Shown here: piece by piece, positions 8,097 through 16,994 of the stretch
How the letters are laid out: each line of letters begins with the position of its first letter
Numbering within the stretch: the stretch's first letter is position 1
Source of the DNA: an uncultured Bacilli bacterium
Lineage (GTDB): Bacteria > Bacillota_I > Bacilli_A > RF39 > UBA660
Length of the DNA: 64,000 nt
Direction of reading: 5' to 3'
Assembly: GCA_934086315.1 (NCBI GenBank)
Contig: CAKOHZ010000001.1
Location: forward strand, 248,001 to 312,000
Notes under the pieces: generated by a model
The model's input: the letters and a program-made list of their open reading frames with translations, nothing else
Told to the model about the DNA's origin: nothing
Database searches by the model: none
Translations under genes and position numbers: made by a program

Positions 8097-8378
8097 ATGT
8101 CTACTTTTATTGCAACAGCAATTAAAATGAAAAATGGATGTGCATATTCAAATAGCTTGCTAGAAATTGATCAAATATATCTTTCTAATAGTAAAGATGG
8201 ATGGTATAAAAAAGCTATTATTCATGATTATGTAAAGTCGAATCCTAAAAGTATTACTGTAGGATCAAATTATGGTCCATATGTAATACCTGCAATAAGT
8301 TCTAACGGTGAAAAGTATGTTAAAAGTACACCTAATACTACAACATCGGATAATTTATTAAGCTTGCCTAGAAAATAA
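8097..8378 (+). CDS. DUF3892 domain protein
   Basis: A 93-aa protein. The start ATG at 8097 is chosen because AAAGGAGG lies 4 bases before it. Layout follows DUF3892: an N-terminal strand-rich segment (FIATAIKMKNGC), a middle loop, and the C-terminal GEKYVKSTPNTTTSDNLLSLPR, where the TTxDNLxxLP ending is diagnostic. The family has no known activity and recurs next to restriction and other defence genes in Bacillota. Driven by a perfect consensus promoter through a structured 150-base leader, it is probably strongly expressed. It ends in its own long hairpin terminator. Confidence 0.8.
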   Translation: MSTFIATAIKMKNGCAYSNSLLEIDQIYLSNSKDGWYKKAIIHDYVKSNPKSITVGSNYGPYVIPAISSNGEKYVKSTPNTTTSDNLLSLPRK

Positions 8379-8397
8379 AAATTTACCAGTTTTAAAG

Positions 8398-8448
8398 AAA
8401 AATGCGAAAATATTTGATTAATTATATTTAATGTTTTTGCATTTTTTT
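8398..8448 (+). terminator. Long-loop terminator after DUF3892 gene
   Basis: AAAAATGCGAAAA pairs with TTTTTGCATTTTT (one G-T pair) across an AT-rich loop, then T run. Confidence 0.55.
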
Positions 8449-8543
8449 ATGGGATTTTGTTAAATTTTGTGGCTATTTTTTATAAAAATTAATAGTATTT
8501 TTTGAAAAAAACATTGAGAAAAAATAAAAAAATTACACCACTT

Positions 8544-8634
8544 ACAAGAGGTAACTTACTAGTCTTGTACAATATATCAAGCATGGTGTTGACACACCCT
8601 TTAATGCTTGTTAGGGAGTATCCCTAAGACCCAT
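8544..8634 (+). other. Cluster of inverted repeats, candidate transfer origin (oriT)
   Basis: Four perfect inverted repeats in 85 bases: TACAAGA (8544) with TCTTGTA (8564); CAAGCAT (8579) with ATGCTTG (8605), which encloses GGTGT-tgac-ACACC (8586-8599); and TTAGGGA-gta-TCCCTAA (8612-8628) followed by GACCC. Local G+C is higher than around it. A hairpin followed by a short unpaired GACCC-like tract is how many relaxase nick regions look, but no relaxase is encoded in the element. It fills most of the 346-base gap 8379-8724 with the terminator on its left. Confidence 0.4.
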
Positions 8635-8709
8635 ATAATTAGTATCTGACAGTTACTGAAAATTTATTATTTTTATTGTGTAAATTTTATTTACTCAAAT
8701 ATAATAAAA

Positions 8710-8724
8710 TGATATAATATTGTT
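8710..8724 (+). promoter_or_regulatory. Extended -10 immediately upstream of the AbiEi-like gene
   Basis: TGA-TATAAT (8710-8718), six bases, then ATG at 8725. This is the presumptive promoter of the AbiEi-Fic-Mod-Res operon. Confidence 0.55.
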
Positions 8725-9327
8725 ATGAAAGTAAATGGTGATTCTATGACTAATGAAGATAAAATTAAACAGTTTTTAGATGCTAATCATGGATATATAT
8801 CTACATCAGATTTTTTAAAGCTAAATATTAGTAAACCATTAATAAAAAAATATGTTGATAATGGTTTAATATATAAAGTTTCACATGGTTTATATATTGA
8901 TAGCAATATATTAGTTGATGACGGATATGTTTTTCAAAAAAGATATCCTGATGCGATATTTTCATATAAGACAGCATTAAGTATGCTAGGTTTAATAAAT
9001 GAATTGCAAGAAGAAATAGAAATAACTGTTAATAGTAAGAAAAGAGTATTAAGTAATTATAAAGTGCACTATGTCGCAGATAAATATTATAATATTGGAA
9101 TTATAGAAATTAATAATATGTTTAATAATCCAATTAAAGTATATAATGCAGAAAGATGTATTTGTGATATTTTAAAGAGTGATGATTTTGACTTAGAATT
9201 ACAAAATAATATATTACACGATTATTTTAATAGTAGTGATAAAGATATAGATAAATTACTAGAGTATTCTAAAGTGTTTAATATATATGAAAAAGTTAGA
9301 ACTTTAGTAGATTATGCAGTGAGATAG
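8725..9327 (+). CDS. AbiEi-like antitoxin (type IV TA antitoxin family)
   Basis: A 200-aa protein (193 aa if the ATG at 8746, which has a GGTG ribosome site, is the start). The N-terminal winged helix carries the family signature: GYISTSDFLKLNISKPLIKKYVDNGLIYKVSHGLY. The middle has DAIFSYKTALSMLGL, and the C-terminal part has the CICDILKS helix typical of AbiEi. AbiEi antitoxins normally repress their own operon and counter an AbiEii nucleotidyltransferase encoded next. Here the AbiEii partner is absent and a Fic protein follows after 12 bases, so it may act as regulator of the whole operon or as antitoxin to Fic. That partnership is inference. Confidence 0.8.
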   Translation: MKVNGDSMTNEDKIKQFLDANHGYISTSDFLKLNISKPLIKKYVDNGLIYKVSHGLYIDSNILVDDGYVFQKRYPDAIFSYKTALSMLGLINELQEEIEITVNSKKRVLSNYKVHYVADKYYNIGIIEINNMFNNPIKVYNAERCICDILKSDDFDLELQNNILHDYFNSSDKDIDKLLEYSKVFNIYEKVRTLVDYAVR

Positions 9328-9339
9328 GAGGTTAATTAA

Positions 9340-10176
9340 ATGAGTGAAAAAGAATTGGATTCAAGTAACATTGAATATACAGAAGAAACTAAACCAGAAG
9401 GATATGTAAAACAACTAGAGTGGGATATGGCTATAGGTCTTCAAGAAGTAGATAATTTAAAGCCTTCTAAATATTTAGAAAAATTGTTAGAAGAAAATGT
9501 TAGTGGTAATTTAACTATTAAACAAGTAGAAGAAGAACTAAGAGAATATTACATTGAAAAAGATAAAAAACAAGAATTAAATCATAATGAATTAGAATGT
9601 GATTTTGTATCAACAAGAATTGTTGAATTATTACAAATTGATAATTTTGAATTGTCTGTAGATTATTTAAAATACATTCATAAATATTTATTTCAAGATG
9701 TTTATGAATTTGCGGGTGAATTTAGAAATATAGATTTTTCTAAACATGAGAAAATACTTAATAATGATTCAGTTGCTTATGGTGATTGTAAAACATTAAA
9801 AGAATCATTAGAATATGATATTTCTTTAGAAAAAGAAAAGAATTATATAGATATGAGTGTTGTAGAAGTAATAAATAATATTACCAAATTTTCATCTAGT
9901 ATATGGCAAGTACATCCATTTAGAGAAGGTAATACAAGAACAACAGCATTATTTATAGAAAAATATCTAATTAGTTTAGGTTTTGAAGTAGATAATACTT
10001 TATTTAAAGATAAGTCTGTTTATTTTAGAAATGCATTAGTAAGGAGTAATTATTTTAATAATTATTTAAATATTAAAGAAGATAGTAGTTATTTAGTTAA
10101 ATTTTATGAAAATTTGTTGTTAGGTAAAAACAATAATTTACATTCACAGGATTTAATTGTTAAAGAATTGTTTTAA
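9340..10176 (+). CDS. Fic family protein with N-terminal VbhA-like segment
   Basis: A 278-aa Fic/DOC protein. The catalytic motif HPFREGNTRT (His192 to Arg200) is intact, and VYEFAGEFRNIDFSK at 121-135 is the usual strand-forming segment before it. Fic enzymes move AMP from ATP to a protein hydroxyl. Residues about 20-70 look like an antitoxin-type helix bundle (SGNLTIKQVEEELREYY) similar to VbhA-fused Fic proteins; the expected inhibitory S/TxxxE-G/N is only partly matched by SKYLEK. It is co-transcribed with the AbiEi-like gene and the type III methylase. Fic proteins in restriction operons are common; whether it is a toxin guarding the R-M genes is unknown. Confidence 0.85.
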   Translation: MSEKELDSSNIEYTEETKPEGYVKQLEWDMAIGLQEVDNLKPSKYLEKLLEENVSGNLTIKQVEEELREYYIEKDKKQELNHNELECDFVSTRIVELLQIDNFELSVDYLKYIHKYLFQDVYEFAGEFRNIDFSKHEKILNNDSVAYGDCKTLKESLEYDISLEKEKNYIDMSVVEVINNITKFSSSIWQVHPFREGNTRTTALFIEKYLISLGFEVDNTLFKDKSVYFRNALVRSNYFNNYLNIKEDSSYLVKFYENLLLGKNNNLHSQDLIVKELF

Positions 10177-10193
10177 GAAATGAGGTAATAATT

Positions 10194-12068
10194 ATGGATT
10201 TTGATCAAATGAGTAAAGATGACTTGATTAATTATATAAAATCATTAAATGAAGAAAAATCAGGCAAGTTGGGACTAATATGGGATAGAGAAAAAGTGCC
10301 AGAAGATATTGTTTTGGAATGCAACAAGAAAATTCCTGTATTAAAAAATATATCTGAAAAGAATATTATAACGTCTAACAATAAATGTAATAATAATAAC
10401 TTATTGATTGAAGGCGATAATTTTCATAGTTTAAGCGTTCTATCATATACACATAATGAAAGCATTGATGTTATATATATTGATCCTCCATATAATACAG
10501 GGAGTGAAGATTTTGTATATAATGATAAATATGTTAATTCAGAAGATGGATATAGACATAGTAAATGGTTGAATTTTATGGATAAAAGGCTTAAAATAGC
10601 AAGAAGACTATTAAAACAAGATGGTGTTATTTTTATATCTATTGATGATAATGAATATGCACAATTAAAATTATTATGTGATGAAATTTTTGGCGAAAAT
10701 AATTTGCTTTCTATACACCATATGCAAGTTAGGTATGATAATAAAAGTTTGAATGAAGATAATGATTGGCAACCAGTAATGGAATATGTTCTAATATATG
10801 CAAAAAGGAAAAATTTATTCAAAGCAAATAAGCACTGCGAAGAATATGATCTTTCAAAATTTCAATATAAGATTACTGAACTAACTAAAGGTACAACTTT
10901 AAAAATAGGTAATAAAACAGTTACTATCTTTAAAGATGGTGAATGGAAGATAGAAAAAGGTAAAGGGAAAATCGGATTGTTAAAAGAAACTTGGGCATCA
11001 GGGAGCATAGTTAGACAAAGCGGCACTGCTGCAGAATTTTTGTCAAAATATTTGATTAAAAGAAAAGATCAAGATGGTTTAAATGTTTTATATAAAATTC
11101 ATAATATGGGAGAAGATGGATTAGGATATAGATATGTAACTGGTCCAAAGAGACATGATGCCATTCGTGGAAAGTTTTATTCTGGTGTTCCTTTAGAACG
11201 AATAAAGGAAATTGAAAATAATGGTTTCTCAAAAAAAACAAGGCCTATTTCAAATTACTATGATTTTAGTGCTGATTTTGGAAATATACGAAATGAAGGT
11301 GGAATACCATTTAATAATGGCAAAAAACCAATTAAGATGTTAAAAGAGTTAATTAATTATCATCCAAATAAAAATGCATTAGTATTGGACTTTTTTGCTG
11401 GATCAGGAAGTACTGGACATGCCGTATTAGAATTAAATAAAGAAGATGGTGGAGAAAGAAGGTTTATATTATGTACTAATAACGAAATTAGCTTAAAGGA
11501 CGAAAAAGAATTTAAGAAAAAAAATAATATAAATGATGAAACTCTGATTGAATATAAGAAAAAAAATAATAAAAAATGGTTGAAATTTATTGAAGAAAAG
11601 GGAATTTGTAATTCTATAACATATCCTAGAATTAATAATGTGATTAATGGATATAAGAACAAAAAAGGATTAGTTGGGAATTTACTATATTTTAAAACAG
11701 AATTCGTTGAAGTTAACGGTTCAAAAGACCAATTATATTATGATTTAACTGAAAAATGCATTCCAATGTTGTGTATAAAAGAAAATACTCATGTTTTAGT
11801 TAGAAAAGATAACGAATATTGTATATATTCTAATGAAGAAAAGACAAAATATACTTGTGTCTATTTTGATGCTTTTGGAAATAATTATAATAAATTTATA
11901 AATGATATTGAAAATATTTATGAATTTAAGGCATTATATATATTTACTTTAGGAAATGAAATAAATCAGAATGAACTAGTCGATGTACACAATTATGAAG
12001 TGGAACCAATTCCATATAAAATTTTAGAGTTATATAATAAAATAATTGATTTAAGTAGGGAGATATAA
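10194..12068 (+). CDS. mod: Type III restriction-modification DNA methyltransferase (Mod)
   Basis: A 624-aa beta-class N6-adenine methyltransferase: the catalytic DPPY is at residues 97-100 and the AdoMet-binding FAGSGSTG at about 400-407, in the order expected for Mod. The KQDGVIFISIDDNE segment follows the first motif. The stretch between (about 150-390) should hold the target-recognition domain that sets the methylated site for both enzymes; it is not recognisable by eye. The Res gene starts 2 bases after the stop. No simple sequence repeat is seen in the gene, so no repeat-based phase variation is evident. Confidence 0.92.
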   Translation: MDFDQMSKDDLINYIKSLNEEKSGKLGLIWDREKVPEDIVLECNKKIPVLKNISEKNIITSNNKCNNNNLLIEGDNFHSLSVLSYTHNESIDVIYIDPPYNTGSEDFVYNDKYVNSEDGYRHSKWLNFMDKRLKIARRLLKQDGVIFISIDDNEYAQLKLLCDEIFGENNLLSIHHMQVRYDNKSLNEDNDWQPVMEYVLIYAKRKNLFKANKHCEEYDLSKFQYKITELTKGTTLKIGNKTVTIFKDGEWKIEKGKGKIGLLKETWASGSIVRQSGTAAEFLSKYLIKRKDQDGLNVLYKIHNMGEDGLGYRYVTGPKRHDAIRGKFYSGVPLERIKEIENNGFSKKTRPISNYYDFSADFGNIRNEGGIPFNNGKKPIKMLKELINYHPNKNALVLDFFAGSGSTGHAVLELNKEDGGERRFILCTNNEISLKDEKEFKKKNNINDETLIEYKKKNNKKWLKFIEEKGICNSITYPRINNVINGYKNKKGLVGNLLYFKTEFVEVNGSKDQLYYDLTEKCIPMLCIKENTHVLVRKDNEYCIYSNEEKTKYTCVYFDAFGNNYNKFINDIENIYEFKALYIFTLGNEINQNELVDVHNYEVEPIPYKILELYNKIIDLSREI

Positions 12069-12070
12069 TT

Positions 12071-14371
12071 ATGAAAGAATTAAAAAGATATCAGGAGCAA
12101 GCAATAAAGCAGTTGATAACAGCCTCTAAAATGTTTTTTGAAACAGATAACAATGAAACTATTGTATTTCAATCACCAACGGGCAGTGGAAAAACATTTA
12201 TGATGACTAATTATATTTCTGAAATTATTAGAGATACGCAGTTGAATTTATGCTTTTTATGGGTATCAATTGGAAACGGAAATTTACATGTTCAAAGTTA
12301 CAATAGTGTTAAGAAAAATATATCATCACTTGTTGATTGTAGTTTGTTAGAAGAAGACTTTTTTGGGAAAAGAAAAAAAATTAACAAAAATGAAATAGTG
12401 TTTTTAAATTGGGAAAAGATAAGGCAAAAGGATGGTATAACAGGACAATATACAAATAATGTTATGAAGGATAAGGATGATATAAATTTTATAGAAGTTC
12501 TTGAAAATACACGAAACAATGATACAAAAATAATATTAATTATAGATGAAAGTCACAAATCATCTAATACTATAAGAGCAAGAGAACTTAGAGATGAGAT
12601 AATAAAACCTTTCCTAACAATAGAGATGAGTGCTACTCCAGTACTTACTTCAGATATGCAAATGAAAGTTACAGTAGACCCAAACAAAGTAATAGAAGAA
12701 GGAATGATAAAGAAAGAAATTATCATTAATAAAGATATATCATCAATATCTAATAATGATATATTCTCACAGAATTTAATTTTAGAAAGTGCATATCAAA
12801 AACGTTTATATTTGAAAAAAATGTATGAAAAACAAAAAGCTAATATAAATCCATTAGTATTAATACAATTACCAAATTCAGATGCTGGTGAAATTAAGAA
12901 AAAAGCAGTTTTAGATTTTTTGGAAAGCAAAAATATAAATATTGATAGTGGAAAAATCGGTATATGGTTGACAGAAGATAAGATGAATATTGAAAGTGAA
13001 GAATTAACTAAAAATGACAGTAAAGTAGAATTTTTATTATTTAAGCAAGCTGTTGATACTGGATGGGATTGTCCTAGAGCACAGATACTTGTAAAATTTA
13101 GAGAGTCAAATAGCATTATATTTGAAATTCAAACGGTAGGAAGAATATTAAGAATGCCTGAGGCAAAGCATTACGATTGTGACGATTTAAATATTGCATA
13201 TGTTTATACAAATATTAAATCCATTGAGATAAAAAAAGAAGTTTATAATCCTAATATTATAAAATCAATTTGTTCTAAAAGAACTGAGAATTATGGCAAT
13301 ATTAAATTGAGGTCATATTATAAAAATAGAATTGATTTTGGTGATATAACTAGTGAATATACAATGTTTTTTGAGCGTGCTTTTTGTAGATTTTTCAAAA
13401 TAGACTATAAGGATAATGAAATTCCAAATTACAAGGAATCATTAAAAAAACTAATACAAAATGGAATTAAAACAAATTATGATGAAATGGATACTATCTT
13501 AAATAGTATAGAACTGGAAACAAATAATATAGATTCTGGAATGGTAGTAAGGGAAGATAGCGTAGTATATATGAAATTATCACCAGATGATTTAGATATT
13601 AGATATAATAAAATTCTATTAAAGAATATAGGAAATTTTTCTCCTAGTAGATCTATCTCTAAATTAAAAACAGCTATATTATATGTATTTAGAAAATATT
13701 TAAATATGAAACCTTCAGATGGCGGAATAACTATTATTCAAAATTTTATTGTTAGAAATGAAGAAATATTTGAAAAGGTTTTGTCGTTGGCTTTGGATGA
13801 ATATAAAAGTTTTCACGAAAAAGATATTGAATTAAAAAATCCTGGCAGATATAATGATGATTGGGAAATTTTAACTAGCAAAAATTATAATCCTGAAACT
13901 AATGTTGAGGTAAAATCTAAATTATCAATTTATCAACCACTGTACTTGCCTTGTGATAATAATGGGAAGGTTGATGAACTAGAACTAAAATTCATAGAAT
14001 ATTTAGAAGAAAATAATGAATTTATTAAATGGTTTTGGAAGAATGGTGACGAACATATGGAATCAAATTTTGGAATTAGGAAAGAAAATGGTTCTACTTT
14101 TCAACCAGATTTTATTATTTCATTTGTTGATGGAAGTATAGGAATATTTGATACAAAAGCAATTGGATTTAATGAAAATGATAATATAAGTAAATCTAAT
14201 GCATTATATAAATATGTATCTGATGAAAGATTTAAAGGAAAGAACATAGTTGGAGGTTTAGTTGTGTATACATCACAAGGTTTTAGATATTTCAGTGAAT
14301 CACAATACAAGAGTTATAATGAATCTCCAGAAAGTTGGATGGATTTTGATGACTTTTTTAAAAAAATCTGA
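12071..14371 (+). CDS. res: Type III restriction endonuclease subunit (Res)
   Basis: A 766-aa superfamily 2 helicase-nuclease. Walker A SPTGSGKT ends near residue 42, motif II is DESH at 159-162, motif III SATP near 190, and DTGWDCPRAQILVKF plus QTVGRILRM are motifs V/VI. The C-terminal PD-(D/E)xK nuclease is visible as PD at 679-680 with DTK at 694-696. Together with Mod it cleaves DNA after ATP-driven sliding between unmodified sites. It is shorter than the roughly 900-1000 residues of classical Res proteins but all motifs are present. Stop is TGA. Confidence 0.92.
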   Translation: MKELKRYQEQAIKQLITASKMFFETDNNETIVFQSPTGSGKTFMMTNYISEIIRDTQLNLCFLWVSIGNGNLHVQSYNSVKKNISSLVDCSLLEEDFFGKRKKINKNEIVFLNWEKIRQKDGITGQYTNNVMKDKDDINFIEVLENTRNNDTKIILIIDESHKSSNTIRARELRDEIIKPFLTIEMSATPVLTSDMQMKVTVDPNKVIEEGMIKKEIIINKDISSISNNDIFSQNLILESAYQKRLYLKKMYEKQKANINPLVLIQLPNSDAGEIKKKAVLDFLESKNINIDSGKIGIWLTEDKMNIESEELTKNDSKVEFLLFKQAVDTGWDCPRAQILVKFRESNSIIFEIQTVGRILRMPEAKHYDCDDLNIAYVYTNIKSIEIKKEVYNPNIIKSICSKRTENYGNIKLRSYYKNRIDFGDITSEYTMFFERAFCRFFKIDYKDNEIPNYKESLKKLIQNGIKTNYDEMDTILNSIELETNNIDSGMVVREDSVVYMKLSPDDLDIRYNKILLKNIGNFSPSRSISKLKTAILYVFRKYLNMKPSDGGITIIQNFIVRNEEIFEKVLSLALDEYKSFHEKDIELKNPGRYNDDWEILTSKNYNPETNVEVKSKLSIYQPLYLPCDNNGKVDELELKFIEYLEENNEFIKWFWKNGDEHMESNFGIRKENGSTFQPDFIISFVDGSIGIFDTKAIGFNENDNISKSNALYKYVSDERFKGKNIVGGLVVYTSQGFRYFSESQYKSYNESPESWMDFDDFFKKI

Positions 14372-14437
14372 TATAATTAAATTAGGGTACGAGGAGTGTG
14401 CTCAAAAACGTCGACTTTATTAAAGGAAGTTTATGCA

Positions 14438-14557
14438 ATGTTCTCAATAGAACTTAACAAGAATGAAGTGCCAAAATTAAAGGGAAGTACTAGTGTATTT
14501 CTAGAATTGCTGTACTATTCTTTGTTCAGTTCTTTTTCTTATGCTCTAAAAGACTGA
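14438..14557 (+). CDS. Possible 39-aa protein
   Basis: ATG at 14438 has AAAGGAAG 8-15 bases before it and the frame runs 39 codons to TGA. The product has a hydrophobic C-terminal half (FLELLYYSLFSSFSYAL). Nothing recognised. It lies in the 219-base gap between Res and the HTH gene, which is more G+C balanced than its flanks and may be a remnant of another gene. Confidence 0.25.
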   Translation: MFSIELNKNEVPKLKGSTSVFLELLYYSLFSSFSYALKD

Positions 14558-14590
14558 TAAATAATAGACTATTAAGGTAATCTTATATCA

Positions 14591-15121
14591 ATGAATATGG
14601 AAAGAGATATTGAACCTTTTATTAAATTAGTTTTTCCAACAAGTTTATTGGGAGATAAGAATTTAACACCACTTGAAAGATTACTATTAATTTACATTTT
14701 GTCACTTTGTAAGAAGTATGGATATTGCTGGGCTACTAATGAATTTTTTAGTAATAGTTTTAATGTTAGTAGGCAAACAATATCAAAGAGTATAAGTAGT
14801 TTATCTAATTATGGTTATATTGTTTTGATGTATGATAAGAAAGAGCAGAATAATTCTAAAAGAAAAATTATGATATCAGAGGTATTCAAAAAAAGAATAT
14901 CAGATATACAAGAAAATCTTAATACTAGTAATCAAGAAAACTTTAAACAATATAATAAAAATAATAGTATAAGTAAAAATATAGGTCCTGTTATAGAATA
15001 TGATGATAAAGGTAATATCATATCTTGGAATGGTAAACCTACAACATCAGAACCTATGAGTGAAGAAGAAATTAAAGAATTAGAAATGTTAATAAATGAA
15101 ATAACAAAAGGAGATGAATAA
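14591..15121 (+). CDS. Helix-turn-helix protein (HTH_36 type)
   Basis: A 176-aa protein. Residues 25-85 form an HTH_36 winged helix: LTPLERLLLIYILSLCKKYG, CWATNEFF, then NVSRQTISKSISSLSNYGYI. The C-terminal third is a polar, probably disordered tail with acidic end. HTH_36 proteins occur as replication or transfer regulators on plasmids, phages and integrative elements, so a role in element maintenance is likely. It precedes a 30-aa frame and the serine recombinase and could regulate excision. Confidence 0.75.
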   Translation: MNMERDIEPFIKLVFPTSLLGDKNLTPLERLLLIYILSLCKKYGYCWATNEFFSNSFNVSRQTISKSISSLSNYGYIVLMYDKKEQNNSKRKIMISEVFKKRISDIQENLNTSNQENFKQYNKNNSISKNIGPVIEYDDKGNIISWNGKPTTSEPMSEEEIKELEMLINEITKGDE

Positions 15122-15162
15122 TTTATTGTTTAACAAAGTCATACACTATAAAGAGGTGACTT

Positions 15163-15255
15163 ATGTTTAATATAATAGAAACATTTAAAAAAGATTCTCC
15201 TGATTTAACCTTGTTGATAACTAATTATATAAAAAGAGTGATGGATAATGAGTAG
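15163..15255 (+). CDS. Small protein, 30 aa, upstream of the recombinase
   Basis: ATG at 15163 preceded by AAAGAGGTG at good spacing; 30 residues with a helical amphipathic look (MFNIIETFKKDSPDL, then LLITNYIKRVMDNE). Too short to classify. It lies in the recombinase leader, where it might be a regulatory or recombination-directionality peptide; that is speculation. Confidence 0.4.
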   Translation: MFNIIETFKKDSPDLTLLITNYIKRVMDNE

Positions 15256-15331
15256 AACAATGGTGTTATATTGTTCTTTATGGTACAATATAATTGGCTT
15301 TAATTTGTTATACAAGAAGAAAGGAGTATAA

Positions 15332-16921
15332 ATGTATAACATTAAGGTAAGAGAACCAGAGTTTTACAAAGCAGGAATATATATAAGATTATCTGAAGCT
15401 GATCAAGGGAAATCTTACGAATCCGAAAGTGAGAGTGTCCTTAATCAAAGAAATATACTAATGAAATTTGTTAAAGACAATGGGTTTATCTTTGTTGGAG
15501 AATATGTTGATGATGGATATTCTGGTACTGATTTTGATAGACCAGGATTTAATCTAATGATGGAAGATTTGAAAAAAGGACTCATAAATCTTGTAATAGT
15601 TAAAGATTTATCAAGATTAGGAAGGGATCATATATTAACAGGTTATTATGTTGAAAGATATTTTCCTGAAAATAATATAAGATTTATATCAATACAAGAA
15701 AGCTATGATAATTTTAAATTAAAATCAAGCAATGACTCCGTAATGTTTATATTTGCATGTAATGATTTTTATAGTAAACAAAATTCAGTTAAAATTAGAA
15801 ATGTATTGGAATATAAAAAAAGAAAAGGGAAGTTTATTGGCAGTGCTCCAAGTTATGGATACATGAGAGATCCTAATGATAAAGGACATTTAATACCACA
15901 TCCTGAATATGCACCTGTGGTTAAAAAAATATTTGAAATGGCAAATAATGGTGTTGGTTTATCAGAAATAACCACTTATTTAAATGATAATATGATTAAA
16001 ACACCAAGTAGTCTAAAAAGGAAAAATCCTCGTGCAAGAAGTAAATACAATTCTATCTGGACAATATCTTCTGTTAAAAAAATTCTAAAAAATCAAATGT
16101 ATGTTGGTGATATGGTTCAAAGCATTCAATGTAAACCTGATTACAAAACTAAGAAAAAATTTGCGGTTCCTAAAGAAAATTGGATTGTTATTAAAGATAC
16201 TCATGAACCTCTTGTTGATAGAATGGTTTTTGAAAAAATACAAGATAATGTTAAAAGAACCAATATTACTAATATTACTAAAAGAGAAAAAAGACTGTTT
16301 GAAAATTTGTTATATTGTAAAGAATGTGGTAATACATTAACTATTACTTATAGGAAGAATCATAATTATTGGACAATTAATTGTAATAAATATTCAAGAG
16401 ATCCTAAAAGACATTTATGCTATCCACATTTTATGCCTTATGATAAATTGGAAGAAGCGTTATTAAAAGTTATTAGGAAAACTTGTAAAAAATATTTGGC
16501 TGCAATTAATGTACCTGAGCTTGCAAATGAACTAAAAAATAAAAAGAAAAATACTCTTAAAGTAGAAGTAAGAATATTTGATTTGGAAAGAAAAGAAAAA
16601 GATCTTCTTGAAAAATTAGATATGTTATATGAAGATAAGTTTAGAGGATTAGTATCAGATGAGATGTATAAAAGAATTGCTAATGAGACTGAAAAAATGT
16701 TAACTAAATCAAGACTTGAAATCAAAAAATTAAAAGTTGATGAAGAAGAAATGCAAAATAAATCGGATGATATAAAACAGTATGAAGATAAAATAAGAAC
16801 ATTAATAGATTTAAAAAATCCGACTAGAGAGCTAATGAAGGCTATCATTGATAAAATAGTAATAGACAAAGATAAAAATATAGAAATTATTTACAAATTT
16901 AGTATACTAAATAATATTTAA
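15332..16921 (+). CDS. Large serine recombinase (site-specific integrase)
   Basis: A 529-aa serine integrase. The resolvase-type N-terminal domain has the catalytic serine at residue 21 in GIYIRLSEAD, then VDDGYSGTDFDRPGFN and VKDLSRLGRDH with its catalytic arginines. The Recombinase domain (about 165-270) has APSYGYMRDPND and the DNA-contacting helix NSIWTISSVKKILKN. A zinc-ribbon with CKECGN follows near residue 330, then a coiled-coil (about 385-490) as in enzymes that integrate unidirectionally. It should join attP to a chromosomal attB at a 2-bp core, and the GG-core junctions at 6090 and 18,932 fit. Ribosome site AAAGGAG before the ATG. Confidence 0.93.
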   Translation: MYNIKVREPEFYKAGIYIRLSEADQGKSYESESESVLNQRNILMKFVKDNGFIFVGEYVDDGYSGTDFDRPGFNLMMEDLKKGLINLVIVKDLSRLGRDHILTGYYVERYFPENNIRFISIQESYDNFKLKSSNDSVMFIFACNDFYSKQNSVKIRNVLEYKKRKGKFIGSAPSYGYMRDPNDKGHLIPHPEYAPVVKKIFEMANNGVGLSEITTYLNDNMIKTPSSLKRKNPRARSKYNSIWTISSVKKILKNQMYVGDMVQSIQCKPDYKTKKKFAVPKENWIVIKDTHEPLVDRMVFEKIQDNVKRTNITNITKREKRLFENLLYCKECGNTLTITYRKNHNYWTINCNKYSRDPKRHLCYPHFMPYDKLEEALLKVIRKTCKKYLAAINVPELANELKNKKKNTLKVEVRIFDLERKEKDLLEKLDMLYEDKFRGLVSDEMYKRIANETEKMLTKSRLEIKKLKVDEEEMQNKSDDIKQYEDKIRTLIDLKNPTRELMKAIIDKIVIDKDKNIEIIYKFSILNNI

Positions 16922-16923
16922 AG

Positions 16924-16947
16924 ACTTTGTTCCAAAAGGAACAAAGT
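16924..16947 (+). repeat. 10-bp perfect inverted repeat after the recombinase
   Basis: ACTTTGTTCC, AAAA loop, GGAACAAAGT, starting 3 bases after the recombinase stop. There is no T run after it, so it is a weak terminator at best and could be a protein-binding site or mRNA-stabilising hairpin. Confidence 0.6.
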
Positions 16948-16994
16948 AAACATAGAAATAGATAAACTACTTATAGGAATAATAGAGGTATATA

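Noticed and set aside
8379..8724. CRISPR-like repeats
   Set aside because: The inverted repeats differ from one another and do not recur as direct repeats with spacers; no cas gene is present. No CRISPR array was seen anywhere in the window.
10194..12068. Phase-variable type III Mod
   Set aside because: No run of short tandem repeats is seen in the coding sequence or promoter.
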